Source: Aspidiotus rigidus
Taxonomy: Eukaryota; Arthropoda; Insecta; Hemiptera; Diaspididae
Direction of reading: 5' to 3'
NCBI GenBank assembly: GCA_035079385.1
Contig: JAVHKY010000026.1
Coordinates: forward strand, 4,056,501-4,120,500
Length of the DNA: 64,000 bases
Within the stretch, counting starts at the first letter, position 1. The number at the start of each line of letters is the position of its first letter. The position numbers were made by a program, and so were the translations under genes. This document shows, piece by piece, positions 22,080 through 34,758 of the stretch. Under the pieces are notes generated by a model that was not told the DNA's origin, made no database searches, and saw nothing but the letters and a program-made list of their open reading frames with translations.

Positions 22080-23353
22080 GCTTTGAGCCACCTGAACTAA
22101 GTTCACCCTCCAGTGTTTTTCCAGACGCCCCTGTAGACGTGGAACCTCCTCGAAGAAAAAGAAATCAGACGAGAAGGAAATACTCCAGTACATACAGCAG
22201 CGAACACGCGGAAACAGACAATGAAGCCCCTAATTCTAGTGACGCTCTAGCTCAAAAAATCATGTCCGAGTTATCATCTGTTGTTAATAACCTCATCTCT
22301 AAACACCTGAAGACAACCACCAGTAGAACATATGCAAATACACTAACAAATAGCAGAAACACCAACTCCGCTAACCATGCTAATCATAGCAATACCTTTC
22401 CATCTCTGATGACGCAGAGTTCTGCACAACCACCAATACCCACCACTCAGCAACAAATACCAAGCAGGCCTAGGCCCCGTAAGCAGTCTGAGCAAGAATG
22501 GGTCTCTCAGGCTCTCAATAGAATCAAGAGTTCAGCAGGGAAAAAAGTTATCATTCGACCAATCCAAGTGGAAGGGAAACCGGTACCAATAAAACCGCAG
22601 CTTGAACAACTGTGTGTAAAGAAGGCTGATTATGGTGTAATAACCACCCAAATGCTTTCTGATGGTGCCATGAGCATCACTTTTGACTCGAATGAAAATG
22701 CAATAAAATTCTTAGATGAAATGGACGTTAAAGGGCTCAAGTTCCAACAACAAAACTGGGTCCACAAAGCCTTTGAGTTTAGAATCCATCATGTACCTCT
22801 TGGAACTACTGTCCAAGACATCAATGATGCAGTCAGAGAACTGACATCACTGTCTCCAGATGAAACAAGTATACACCCATATAACGACAAAAAGAGGTAC
22901 CCAAATACCAAATTTGTTGTAGTCAAATGTAGTTCAAATCTATATAAAGAAATTAGAAAAAATAACTATTTAGAAATTGGTTGGTCAAATTGCAAGATAG
23001 ACACTTTGCCTCTTCCAATCAAGTGTAAAAACTGTGGCATCATGGGTCACACCAAGAATCGGTGTAATGAAATCAAACTTCCATCTAATGTGACAGCCCC
23101 AGAAACCGGATGTGCTGACTGTCACACCCAGAATTACATCAATACCAATATGAAGAAAAATAGCAGATACAGAGCGCGAGACACCAACCACGAACGTAAC
23201 ACACCAGAATGCCCAACATACAAGGCCTTCATCCAACGAAGAATGAAGAACTTTGCAGACGCTGAAAACCAAATGACTGTAATAAATACCGCAACCTTGG
23301 AAGATGACCGAGAAGAAACACTCACCAATAGTGGTATGACTGTAAATAATTAG
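22076..23353 (+). CDS. Jockey-like LINE ORF1 (gag-like, CCHC zinc knuckle)
   Basis: The frame is open from at least 22076, but the first in-frame ATG is at 22262, so the true N-terminus is either there or supplied by the overlapping upstream ORF. The middle holds an RNA-binding-like stretch (IIRPIQVEGKP ... FRIHHVPLGTT). Near the C-terminus is a zinc knuckle, CKNCGIMGHTKNRC, followed by a second Cys/His group (CADCHT, then H and CPTYKAF), the pattern of Jockey-clade ORF1 proteins. Such proteins bind element RNA and assemble particles. It ends 23 bases before the ORF2 ATG. Confidence 0.75.
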   Translation: MSFEPPELSSPSSVFPDAPVDVEPPRRKRNQTRRKYSSTYSSEHAETDNEAPNSSDALAQKIMSELSSVVNNLISKHLKTTTSRTYANTLTNSRNTNSANHANHSNTFPSLMTQSSAQPPIPTTQQQIPSRPRPRKQSEQEWVSQALNRIKSSAGKKVIIRPIQVEGKPVPIKPQLEQLCVKKADYGVITTQMLSDGAMSITFDSNENAIKFLDEMDVKGLKFQQQNWVHKAFEFRIHHVPLGTTVQDINDAVRELTSLSPDETSIHPYNDKKRYPNTKFVVVKCSSNLYKEIRKNNYLEIGWSNCKIDTLPLPIKCKNCGIMGHTKNRCNEIKLPSNVTAPETGCADCHTQNYINTNMKKNSRYRARDTNHERNTPECPTYKAFIQRRMKNFADAENQMTVINTATLEDDREETLTNSGMTVNN

Positions 23354-23376
23354 ATTATTATAACATTTAACATAGT

Positions 23377-23928
23377 ATGGAGCACTTCCTCAAGTTTTTA
23401 CAAATAAATCTAGGCACAAAAAAAGCCGCTTTTTCAACTTTTGAAGAAAACTTAAGGAAGTGGAACATAGATATAGCACTAGTTCAGGAGGTTCCCCTGT
23501 TTAGAATCAATAAGCCACCTAAAATTTCAGGGTACTCATTCATAGGTAATAAAAACGTAGGGGTCTACATCAAAAAGAACTTTGTCTTCAGTGAACCATT
23601 TATCCACAACAAATTTATAGTTTTCGGCCTACTCAATCTAACGATCATAAACGTCTATCTATCTCCAAATGAGGCAATAGGGAATACCCTTGAGCTTATT
23701 GACTCATTCACACTAAATCAAGGTAACAGCACCATTGTGGCTGGAGACTTTAACGCTCACCTACCTGGCATTGCCAAAACCAAAAGGTTCACCACTCGAG
23801 ACTGGGACGTCCTCGACTGGGTGCAACAGAACTCCCTGCAAATCAGGAACATACCAAAAAGAATCACCTGGGAAAGATTGAACCCTTATTGCAGTAGCAC
23901 TATCGACTATACCTTCAATTCTACATAA
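23377..23928 (+). pseudogene. Jockey-like LINE ORF2, truncated within the endonuclease domain
   Basis: Starts at ATG 23377 and runs 183 codons. It shows the endonuclease opening (FLQINLGTKKAAF), VQEV with the catalytic E, AGDFNAH with the catalytic D/N, and TIDYTFNST near the end. The final SDH motif and the whole RT are missing because the sequence switches to Rep-A at about 23925. A full ORF2 of this clade is around 900 residues. The copy cannot move by itself. Confidence 0.8.
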
Positions 23929-24273
23929 AGTTTCTTCAATCGATAATTTTCGCTCTATAAACAGATGATCAAAATTTGGTATGTATTTTTGGAACACATT
24001 TTCCAAACTTGCACCCCAGAGGTTGCTTTAAATGACTCTACCACAATAGTAAGAGTGTTGCGAAGGAACAACGTTTGTCTGAAATTTTTCTTTGTAAAAC
24101 TCATAGAAGAGATGATACACGCAATTTTAGGAAGAGGGGTGTTTCCTACGAGGGGATGGGCTGGAAAGGTACCATATACCTTATTCGTTCTAATTACGTT
24201 CTAGCTTACGAATCAGTCATGAAAATGCTTTTAACAGGCCGATCGCGCAGATTTGGGAATTTGACTGCACTAT
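23925..24273 (+). repeat. Dispersed repeat 'Rep-A', copy 2 (uninterrupted)
   Basis: Same block order as 840-1353 but without the 138-bp foldback. It abuts the broken end of the Jockey-like ORF2. Confidence 0.75.
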
Positions 24274-26989
24274 AAGTCGCAGTTGACTGGCTGTTTAGCT
24301 GTATTCAGCAATTGAAAAAATCTAATGCATTTATTATAGGATCACTAGTTTTGGATGTGATAGAATTTCAGTAATAAAACACACGCTTTCAAAGCTACGT
24401 CATTCGTAATCTAATAATGCTTCAGCGTTGATTTTTATTAATTGTTTAAGGAGGTTTTTTCTCGAATTAATACTCGGCTTGCGAGAGAGCACGTAAGTGG
24501 AATAACATTTTCATCGTGAAGAATAGGGTGGCAAGATTTTTAATAATTGTAACGCTATATCTTGTTTCAACAAGTAATACACGAAGGGAGAAATATAAAA
24601 AAACCTTTTTCACCACATTAATTCGCGATCTCTTAATCAGTATTCGAACACTGCACAGAAAATGGGAAAAATTTCACGATGCGAGTGCTGTTGACACCTC
24701 TATACTCGAGCTACACATTTTACGTAAAAACGGATTAATGCTTTTTAATGCGCTCCTTTTTTTCCTATAAACTTTCGCATATATACGCGCAGTGTCGAAA
24801 AAGTATATAGGTTTGCGTATTTTTTTTATTTTTTTATTTATTGTAGATGGGGAAACTTATAGTATCTGAAGAACGTGTCGAGTGATTGTTTCATTATCGA
24901 AGACGATCGAAAGGAAACGATATGTGCTTGACTGCACTCGAAAGCAATCGAATCAATATGACATCCTTTGATCTCTTTTGTTTCCTTTTACGTAAAACCT
25001 TCATTGTCATCAAATTCTTACGATGATTTCAAAAGTTGTGTAATTCTTTGATTTAGATTGTTGAACTCGAACTCACACAACTTTTATATTCTAGGTAAAT
25101 ATAGAAAACCGTGAACATTGAATGCGTAAAAAATGTATCGAACTAGAGATTTACTCGATACCGAATTTTTATATCATGGATCCCTTTAATCGAGAGCATC
25201 ACAAATATTAGTTTGAGTTGAGAAAAACAAGATAAAGAATCGTTAGATCTCAAGAAATTGAACTACGCTAAAAAGTCAGATAACAATATTACAGGTCGAC
25301 TAAATCGACATTCGAACATTGAAACGAGTCATAAAGACCCAGACGCGCTGGAGGGATTGAGGTACCAACTTCGATATTTAGCTCCTTCCTCAATTGAAAG
25401 AATTTGTTCTTAAAAGCGGGTGGAGGATATTCATTTTTGACACGTTTGGTGTCACTGCTCTGGCCTCTATCTCAAACAAATTGACTTCTTTCATTTTGGG
25501 TCCTCCGCCTTAAATAACACATATAGACAATCAAACAACTAGAAACGCGACAATATCTGCTCCTTCCAAGGATGTTTGAATCTGGGACCTTTTGAGCACA
25601 AGGCGGTCGCCAAAAGCACTTCGCCCGGAGTGTTTCCACAAGTGAGGAGCCGCGGTTTCGTAATTCTCCCCGAATATTTGCTAGCTCTGAGGTCAGTGTG
25701 ATGTCGATTAGATGTGTGGGCCCGAACACTCATACAACCCCATAGCATGAAGAAAACAGAAAGACGAAAGTTACGCGTAAATATTATTTCTACCTTCGAG
25801 CGCGTCTATTATGATTTCAAGAACTGAGAACGGTGAACAATATAGGTAAAATAACATCTACATTAGGATTTTTAGACGGCTACAAAAATTGAGAACCGTT
25901 TTGATGGCAAAAATGAACAGATAAAGTCGTTTAAATTAGTGAAAGCCCACAGGAGTTACAATATTGGGATTTTATCTCTCTCTTCAATCCTAACAGTTTC
26001 CGCGTATGGAAGATTTGGTACATGAAATTATTTTCGCGATTATCATTTCTGGCTCACATCTTCCACGCTCGCAAAAAAAAAAAAAAAACGTACGCTACAA
26101 TATTGACTTTCCATCTTTCCGACTGAATACTGTAAAAATTATTCCACTGCAGTACAATTATTTGACAAGAATAAGGTTTGAATTGTGCCGTTGAAACTTC
26201 ATCTCCCATGCTGAGAATTTCGATTTTACTTGACCATAGTGTGATAGATTTTTATTAAATTTTTTTCAAGAAACGAGAGGAAGATAACGAAGTAGGTACG
26301 CGAGGAAACATTTTATATAGGTAACATTTTCAATAGGATATTGAAGGAAACGGTTGACAGTTCGAAATAGGAAATTATGGTCAGCTGATATCGAAGTTTT
26401 CTGCAAAAGCAGACTGCACCGTCCTCTCTTGTATTCACCGGTCTTATAATTATTACAACTACAAGAGCTCATTTTGTAAATGCTACGTCAGTCCTTATTA
26501 AATCGCCCGCCTCTGTACGCGGTACCTATTTTCGGTATATAAACGAAATTATAATGGTGACTACACTCTCCTAAACACCTACAATGAGAAAATTATGCGT
26601 TAATACGGCCTAGGTAAAGCTACAACTATAACTACCTCTTTATAATGTATTCAGTGAATTCATTAAAAGCTCCAAACATTCTATCACGATAATGAATGAC
26701 TTTTTTAATATTCCATAAAAATAAAGGAAATTATAACAAAAGATCACGGGAATATAGAGACAAAACGAGCAATAGAGTGTGCTCTCGAAAAAACCAAGAA
26801 AAGTGAGGTACACCACGTTCAACACGAAGACATGTTCCACAGGGGATGATCTAGAAATTTTCGTCATTCGTCCGTAAAATGAGCAGAAAAATTGAATAAA
26901 TACTCTTCACTAAAAATCATTATGAGCAAATGACCTGCGGAATAAAATGAAGAGAACTTGATTCACGTCCATATCCCCAGCTCTCCATC
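24274..26989. other. No gene recognised
   Basis: AT-rich, with only short frames. I see no element ends and no RNA gene. A poly(A)-like run lies at 26073-26088. Confidence 0.5.
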
Positions 26990-27250
26990 TCAAAATTCCG
27001 GTGGCGACTAATGTCATAATTTCGTTCAGTTTTGTTCAGCAAATTTAAAATTTGGCGAGGAGGCTGGAGAAATGCAGCGCCCCCATCTTTGAATTTCGGG
27101 TTCAAACTAATGTCATAATTTTGTTCATATTTTGTTGGACAAATTTTAAATTTTGTTTACCTACCGTTTTCCCAATGTCCACATTTAAAATTGGGGAGGA
27201 GAGGAGGCTGCAAAAATTCAGACTTCAATCGATGTTCTTAGCAATGGTGA
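26990..27250 (+). repeat. Dispersed repeat, GTTCAAACTAATGTCAT family
   Basis: Contains two diverged copies of AATGTCATAATTTYGTTCA and a CTACCGTTTTCCCAATGTC block. The reverse complement of the same blocks is at 31260-31450 (ATTATCAAATTGGTTCGAAC, GATATTGGGGAAACGGTAGG). Confidence 0.6.
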
Positions 27251-27329
27251 GAAAGTTACCGAGATTGTCTCATGTTGGGAACTCGCAATCAGAAATCATC
27301 TACAACCCCGTATTCAAACGGACCGGGGG

Positions 27330-27450
27330 CGATGGAGGGAGTGACACCGAGAAACTCGTTTTCGGTTGCGTGTTCGCGGTGAGAGATCGACTAAGGCCCC
27401 GCCATGATCAAAGCAGGCAAATGGGCGGCAATCCTCGTTGTTTATAGCGA
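27330..27450 (-). repeat. Single monomer of the ~130-bp satellite
   Basis: Reverse-oriented unit with AACTCGTTTTCGGTTGCGTG, GCGGTGAGAGATCGACT and ATCAAAGCAGGCAAATG blocks, matching the arrays at 29550-30125 and 63300-64000. Confidence 0.65.
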
Positions 27451-29545
27451 TGAAAGGAATGTCAACGAGGTATTCATTTTTTCCAGCGCAATAGAAGAAT
27501 TTCTAGGTGAATTATCACAATCATAAAATCATAATGTTGTGATGTAGACACGCTGACTACACACATAACCCAGGGATTCAAATTATTGTCAATCTGCGAG
27601 AACACACCGATAAGAGGGGAACCACCCAGCACCTCGTTTGGTAGGATAAATTTAGAACACAAACTGGTCAAAAGAAGGCGGACTCTATTCGAAAGTACGA
27701 ATAGGATACGAGTAAACTATTCGTAGATCGGATAGGTCGAAGAAGGGGGAGGTGAGGCAATACTCACTCCTACCAAAGAAAGAGCTGGATCCCTCTCACG
27801 GTCACTCCTCGCACCAGCTAGTTCAGATACGGTAGAGACATGATGGGACTCCTAATCAGAGGGAGGGAGTTCTCACGTAGGAAAACGCATACTGTCGTTG
27901 ACTCTGGGAATTTGGCTTAGCGTGTAACGAAAGAAAAGAAAGTAGCTGAATGGAAAACCTAGACTCTTCGTTAGGTAGAACAGGGGGGGTTTCTCATCTA
28001 CGCTAAGAAGTACCTAAAAAGGGGGAGTAATTCGGACTACCTCTAAAACTGATTGATCAGATCAGACGACCTATAGGGAGGCCAAGAATCGAAATCATAA
28101 AAGAATTTAGACAGCCGAAAAAATAAAACTATTGTAGATGAGGCTGGTCCGCTAGGATACCGAAGTATCTTCGCTCCTAATTTCCTAACATGATCCACTG
28201 GTAGTCACCAAGCTGACAGAGCAAAAACACCCACCCGATATACGAACACTAAAAGGGAGGGGAGATGTCGGAGACGCAGAACACACGACTTTGAGAGAAG
28301 AAAATCTCACCTACCGAAAAGGACTCTAAGAAACGAAACACGCACTCGTAGTCGACGCTTGACTAGTGATTCTCCTGTGGGTTTGTAACGAATGAAATAA
28401 AAGAGAGGTGTTAAAGGTACGACGAAAATATAATTATTATGACCACTAACGATACATAACCGTACGTTACCGTTACTCCATATCACAGTCAAAGAGGAAG
28501 ATGGTTCCACGCGACGACGAATCGAGAGCAGCTTCCAAAAGAATCGATGTGATGCTCCAATTTCGACGGTGACGGACTCGCAGCTGTACGGTGCCAGCTG
28601 GCCGGAAGTAGCGAAGAATCTCAAGAAGATATTCCAGACACTCAGATTCCTGCTCTTCTAAGGATCGCGTTACATCCATCCCTGTGGGGCTTCTACCGTG
28701 GTGTGCGGCAGCTCGGTGGTTTATACTCCTCCTCTCAAATGATTACCGGCGGGGTACTTGCCGTTTCCAATGAACGAATCATCTTCGGGTAACCAAATCA
28801 AGGCCGAGTCTTGCTCGAAGGACAGAAGAAAATGGACATACTCATGCTCCCCTATGAGCGCAGGCAATTCGCCATATACATTTCACTGACACTTCACGAA
28901 ATTTGTTTATCGCACTCCGGCTGACTCGCGAATAGGGGCAGACGACGAGAATAATCGCAAGCACAGATACGAAATGTGCCACCCGCGGATACGTGAAAGA
29001 TGGGTTCGCCATTCCACTACCGCACGCTCTTTCCACTATAACGCTGGGTGTAGCACGTGAGTAATACGCGCGAGGCAACACTACGGGCCGTAAGGGTTGA
29101 CCGACACGCGGGAATACGCCACTATTACTGACTTCGAAACCGCGCAAAAACCTTCACGTTGAGTCGAAGGACAGCACGGTGAAATGCTATCGCATCTCCT
29201 ACCACGAATCGTGAGGAGAAATGGACGAATCAGGTTTATGGAACAGCACCGAGCCGCTTGATAAACCTGGGAGAGATAGGAAGACGAGTAGCGCGAACGC
29301 TACTTGCCATTAGGAACAGGATAAACTTTGAAACTTGGATAAGCTCACGCACTATCCGAGCGAAACTCGAATAGACGGAACGAGAGAAAGAGGAGAGAGG
29401 AGGGAAAAAGGTATTCGAAGGAAGAAAAGACGGAAACGATTCGTAGGCGAGCGAAACGAATAGCACACACAGACGTATGCACACACCTACACACACCTCC
29501 CTACATGGTATCGTTCGATCATAACCCCTGTGACTTCACAATGTT
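27451..29545. other. No gene recognised
   Basis: Moderate GC and many short frames on both strands, but no family I recognise and no consistent codon pattern. Possibly old, unrecognisable repeat. Confidence 0.4.
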
Positions 29546-29549
29546 TGAG

Positions 29550-30125
29550 CTCTTGCCTCATTGATCTTGACCGGGGCTAGAACAGCTTTACAAGCAAGTC
29601 TATACCGACAGTTTCCGCGCATTTACCCGGCCCAATTGACTAGGGGCACTCATCAGTCTCTCACCGCGAGGTTACAACAGAAAACGAGCTTCTCTGTAAC
29701 ATTCCCTTTCTCATCCGATACAACAAGAATTACCGCACATTTGCCCGCTTCGATCATGAAGGGACCATAGTCGACCTCTCTCCGCGAGTCTACAACAGAA
29801 CACGAGCATGTAGATATCATCCCCTCCATCGCCTGAAACAACGAAAATTGTCGCAAATTTCCCTGGTCCGATTGAACCCGGGGCTATAGCTGATCTCCCA
29901 CCGAAACTCCACAACAGAAAACGAGCTTCTCAGGAATTCTCCGTCAATTGCTTGAAACAACGAGAATTTCTGCACGTTTGTCCAATTCAATCATAGCGGA
30001 ACCGTAGAAGACATCTCGCTGGGAGTTCACAACAGGAGATTAACTTCTCGGTACCGTCCTCTCGCGATCCATCGCTTGAAACAAAGAAAACTGCCGTAAG
30101 TTTGCCCGGCCCGATTAAACACGCC
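29550..30125 (+). repeat. ~130-bp satellite array, 4-5 diverged units
   Basis: Each unit contains TGAAACAACGAGAATTTCYG, a TTTGCCCGG-like step, CGATCTCTCACCGCGAG and ACAACAGAAAACGAGCTTCTC. Units are visibly diverged. The same unit recurs at the right end of the window and as a single reverse copy at 27330-27450. Confidence 0.8.
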
Positions 30126-30189
30126 CCTATCATACACAGCTCGGAGATTGAAAGTTGAAATTTTCTCAAGTCCAACTCCTATCATATAC

Positions 30190-30720
30190 CGAGTAGAAGA
30201 TGTTACCAGTTAAATGGGAGTTTGCGCTAAATTCACACCAGCGCAAAAATGTGAAACTTTAGATGTAAACTTCAAAATTACGAAATTTGTGTCTCAATTT
30301 TATCTTCATTTTTCGCCTCTACTCAACTTTCCAAGACTTTTTGCATGTACCGACTTCCGGACCAATTTAGACTTCCATATTTTACTTGATTTGAAAGTAA
30401 AATTCCGGAAAAAATAACTAAATGACCCTATGAAACTCGAAAAAGGGGAAATTTTCAATTTATTTCAGAAATCATGACAAATTGGTCGATTATCGGCATA
30501 TTTTGGACCATAAAGTGGCTCAAAAGTCTTAAAAAGTTGAGTAGGGACGCAAAAATTGAAGATAATATTGAGATACAAATTTCGTGAGTATACATCTAAC
30601 GTTTCGCGTTTTTACGCTGGAACAGATTGAGTACAAACTTCCATTTATCTGGTGACATCTTTCTGGTCCACCCTGCAGCATAGCTTCGAAGTTGAAAGAC
30701 AAAATTTTTTCAAGCCCCAA
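30190..30720. repeat. Inverted-repeat element with CAGGGTGG-type ends
   Basis: The left half (AGATGTTACCAGTTAAATGG at about 30200, then CAATTTTATCTTCATTT) is repeated in reverse complement at 30530-30690, which ends GGTGACATCTTTCTGGTCCA before CCCTG. Arms of about 200 bp flank a unique centre. The ends match the left ends of elements at 57731 and 62705, which start TACAGGGTGG. It looks like a degraded DNA element or two head-to-head remnants. Confidence 0.6.
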
Positions 30721-31074
30721 CTCCTCTATTAGGATAGGTTAGTTTTTGCCAGACGGCGCACGGTGAGATGCCAAAATTCTCAAGAAGGCCTCCAACAGAA
30801 TAGCTTCCCTGTCAAAACTTGACGGCAAAATCCAGTACAAAGGCACAAATAATTTAATCCACTCGGACCTCAAAATTCCATTCAAATTGGAAGAAAGGTT
30901 GGCCTTTGTAATTGAATAGAATAAAATATTATATAAATGTTCAAAGACGATTCGAGGAGCAGGGGGAGGGGAATATCACGTCCGTGGGTTCCGAATCTGA
31001 CTAATTCGAGAGTGATTGGATTGGTGAATTTTGATTGCAATTTGAAGAAAATTATGACACCGATTTCCATCCAA

Positions 31075-31450
31075 AATTCATAGATGGGGGGGGGGGGGCT
31101 CTCTCCGAATTTCTCTTCTCCTTTTTGTCGTAGATGACAATGTCTGAGCTACCGTTTCTCAGTCAATTTTGATAATCCGGTCCCAGTAGATCTTATATTT
31201 GTCTGTCTGGACTACTGGTTTAGGTGTATATTTGTAATAAGGTGCTTGAAATGTCTGCACAGCGGGAATATGATGAGTGAACAAAACTTAATGGTTTCTG
31301 AAAAAAATTGAACAAAATGTGAACAAAATTATCAAATTGGTTCGAACCCGAAGATGGGGGAGGGACTGCATTTCTCCAGCCGCTCTCCCAAATTTCAAAT
31401 GTCGATGATATTGGGGAAACGGTAGGTGAACAAAATTTAGAATTTTTTTG
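31075..31450 (-). repeat. G tract and reverse copy of the 26990-27250 repeat
   Basis: A run of about 13 G at 31086-31098 is followed at 31260-31450 by the reverse complement of the blocks at 26990-27250. No coding frame. Confidence 0.6.
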
Positions 31451-34400
31451 GGACCACAGAGAAGGGAAGACGAAGCTGCCCCAAGAGATAAACTGAAGTT
31501 GACAAATTGTGCGAAAATCTCTTCTCTCTCATGGGAAAGCTATCTCTACGACTTTGGTAGTGCATTAGCGGCAAATCTAAGCCAAAGACACCAACCACAC
31601 GACATGTCAAAGTGGGAAGTTGAATTTGAAATCTGATGGAGGTTATGGTAAGGAGAATTGTGAGCACAGAGTACAAGGAAAATCACAAGACGAAGTAAAA
31701 TATAGACTTACTGCCCATGGACGACTTCTTCTGTAAGCTTAGGACATAATAGGAGTAACTATTCGAAGGGTACACGACCCACATTGGGATGAATCGCTCA
31801 TCTAGGCGGCAAAAAATCGAAAAAGTGACTTCGCCAAAATATAAAGTAACTTTGAACATTGTTTTGTACTACTTTAAGAATCCTGAATCATGTTTTGAAG
31901 AGTCTGTATTCGCATTGAATGACGCCTTACAGTTATACTTGAATAATGGGGAGAGTAGAAGGTGCGGGGATTTGTTATTCCGTCGCTGTAGAGCACACTG
32001 TTGAACCAGTGTCGTACTTATTGACATGTACTTTTTTAAATACTGAATCTGGAGTATTTTTAACGCTCTTTTACGTGGTTCTCATGGCTTTTAGCTGTAT
32101 TTTCAATTAAAGCTGGAATGAAGCATTGCCAGTAAGTACTACATACGTGTTCAAAATGCAAGTTCTTCAGACTGACAAAAATTTGTGCCAATATGTGCCG
32201 AGAAAGTATAACCACAAACAAACGCACAAAAACGTTCACTTTAATCGTGCATTAACACTTGTTGCAATGATATGAGCATGGTTTTAAAAGTATATGTGGC
32301 TTAAAACAAGAAATAATTTGGATTTTTTTCAAGGTATGAAGGAAAGCACCATCCTGAAGGGTGTGCGTTGGCCGTTGGGAAAGACCAGAATGGTGTACAA
32401 CAGATTGCATATATTCTCCCCAAGTACCCTACACGGTTTGGTATACCAGTAGTTACTCTGCGACGTTTGTCGGGTGTGTATAGCTAGTCTTTATAAGGAA
32501 TGACTTCACAAAAAAGTTGCTCAAAACTCCATTTATAGAAGAATTTTTTTCATCTCCAAATTTTTGATCCAAAAAAATTTTACAGCGTCAAAAATAGACA
32601 AATTTTCAATGATTTTAAAGTGAAATAAAAAGCTTATTAACGAAAATTTTCCAATTCTGCTTTGATACCGTCTTCAATTGAATCTTTCTAAACAATTGGA
32701 AAGATTCATTGAAAACTCGAGCAGTGAAAAACTTTTTTCACAATAGTAACTGAAAAAAATGATTTCAATCTATTTTTCTTCCCATTTGAATTTTATTTGT
32801 ATTCTTGCAGATTAAAATTTAGGGATGGTTGTGGAGAATTGAAATGAATTGGAAATATTTAATCGGTAAAATGATTTTTTTGGTTACAAAACTTGCCCTT
32901 ATTACCTATTTCATTGAGAAGACGCTGACAACACCTAAAAAAAAGTATCAAAATTGCTAAAGAAATCTGTTGGAGAAGAAGAGGAAAAGAAGAAGAAGAA
33001 GATGACTACAACGATGAGTTTTTCAATTGAAGATTTATGATGAGAATTGAAAAAAAAATAGAACAAAATAAGTGCAAATAGGTAGTACTAACAAATGATA
33101 GGAAAATTTTTTTTTTTTCAAACTTCCTTCGGAGGCATACAATAATTCATGTAAGTGTGACAAATCAAATAGTGAACGAAGGGGTTCATATCAGATATAC
33201 GACAGAATTGAACTTTTGTGGAGAGGGGAAGGGACTCTCAATTGGATAATGAACTTCGGATTTGTGTTCTGTGGTTTAAAAAAAAAACCTATAGATCTTT
33301 CTACTGGAGAATCTCTATTTACACCATTATCATAATAAATTATAGTATCAAATACTTGTGGTTGAGGGAGGGGGCTTCAAATTAAAAAATGGATTTCAGA
33401 TATGTGTTCTGCGCAGCAAAAAACCCTCAAACCTATCTTTCTGACAGAGAATCTTTATTTATTCCCTGCCAAACATGTGTAAATATGTGTGGAGAGAAGA
33501 GGGGTCCGAAAATGGATTTTAGATTCATGTTTTACAAGTATTAGAACCCCCTGTTCAAGACGGTCAAAGTAATTTTCTTAATTTTTTTATTTTTTGCCGG
33601 CGACGAGAGTGTTTCTTCCCACTGTGCGACCACTCTTTTCTGCAAGATATAAACTTTCACAGATTATGCTTCGTACTTCTTGTTTAGAATAAGATCCCAC
33701 TCCTACGACTACAAACCCTTCGTTTTTCAAGAATGACTCTCTTTCGATCCCAATAAGCTAGACTTTTGAAAAGAATTTCATGTCACAATAAAATAAAGAG
33801 ACTGCAGTATGTTGAGGACGCTAAGAAGAAGAATAAACACTTCTCATGCGCTGCAAAACCTTATCCGTCGATTAATATTGAAAGACTCGTTTGGAGAGCT
33901 GTTTGCACAGTACAAATCGAACGAAATAAATGAATCCATAAGAGCACACGAATAAGTACACGAGGGCAAACCATAAATTTAGACACGAGCCGTTTTGCAG
34001 TAATTCCAATTCTCGTTTCCAAAGGTGCGGATTTTTATACGAAAATAGTGCAGCTACACGTTATGCAATGCGGTATGATACCTGCAGGTGAATTCGAACT
34101 GAGGACGACTGAGCGAATAAGTTCGTTCGGACTGAATAAAAAACATTCATTTCAGAAATGCCGCAAAGCGAAAAAAAAAAAAAAATTTCTTACGCTAACA
34201 AAAATATTCATTGTTCCTATGGTAGACTTTCAATTGCACAATATTTTGTGCGACGAAGAAAGATTTTATTCTCGTCTACTTTCTACAGTTCTTGATTTGC
34301 GTTCTTCGTTGACAAAGAAACAAGAAAAAGAAAGCAGAAAGAAAAGTTATTCAAAACACTTTTCATCGTTCACTTTTCTCACTCGTCCGTGTACGTCTTT

Positions 34401-34743
34401 TTTTTTTCTCTCGGATTCAAAAACGATTCTCGCGGGACGTAATACTTCGCGAAATACGAATTCGTTTTATATAAAGAGTCGCGAGTATTATGTATAACTT
34501 ACCACGTATGGCGGTTCAATAGAAAAGTAATTTTCAAAATATTTTTAACCCCTTAACGACCAACAACTCTCTCTACATATAGCTATGGAATTTGAAAAAT
34601 ATTCGGGACCTTCATCAATAGGATTATAGCAAGACCAGAACATAGTCTTGTCACATACTACGTTACAATAATTATGATCTGAAGAGAGAAAGAGAGAAAA
34701 AAAAACCACCTGTAGCGATTATAATCGCTTAAATTTTTCTCTG
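31451..34743. other. No gene recognised
   Basis: AT-rich. An open frame at 34048-34497 (149 codons) is lysine- and serine-rich with no recognisable domain and lies over an A-rich run, so I leave it out. No element ends are seen. Confidence 0.5.
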
Positions 34744-34758
34744 ATGATATTGTGACTG
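34744..34758 (+). repeat. Target-site duplication, left copy
   Basis: ATGATATTGTGACTG immediately before the truncated Jockey copy. It is repeated with one change at 36834-36848, directly after the poly(A). Confidence 0.85.

Larger units (their letters stand above)
20640..23928 (+). mobile_element. Jockey-like LINE, 5' part (3' end missing)
   Basis: A GC-richer 5' leader is followed by a 261-codon ORF, a gag-like ORF with zinc knuckle and the start of ORF2 with an endonuclease. ORF2 stops at 23928, where the Rep-A repeat begins. The reverse transcriptase and 3' UTR are missing, which is unusual because LINE copies normally lose their 5' end. The 5' boundary is not marked by a clear target duplication. 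A (TTAGG)-like tract (20682-20698) lies near the presumed start. Confidence 0.75.

Noticed and set aside
31335..31352. tRNA B-box-like GGTTCGAACCC
   Set aside because: No A box at the right distance and no cloverleaf. The diverged repeat copy at 27085 does not keep it.
34048..34497. 149-codon open frame as a gene
   Set aside because: Lys/Ser-rich with an A-run-encoded Lys stretch and no recognisable family. Likely chance.
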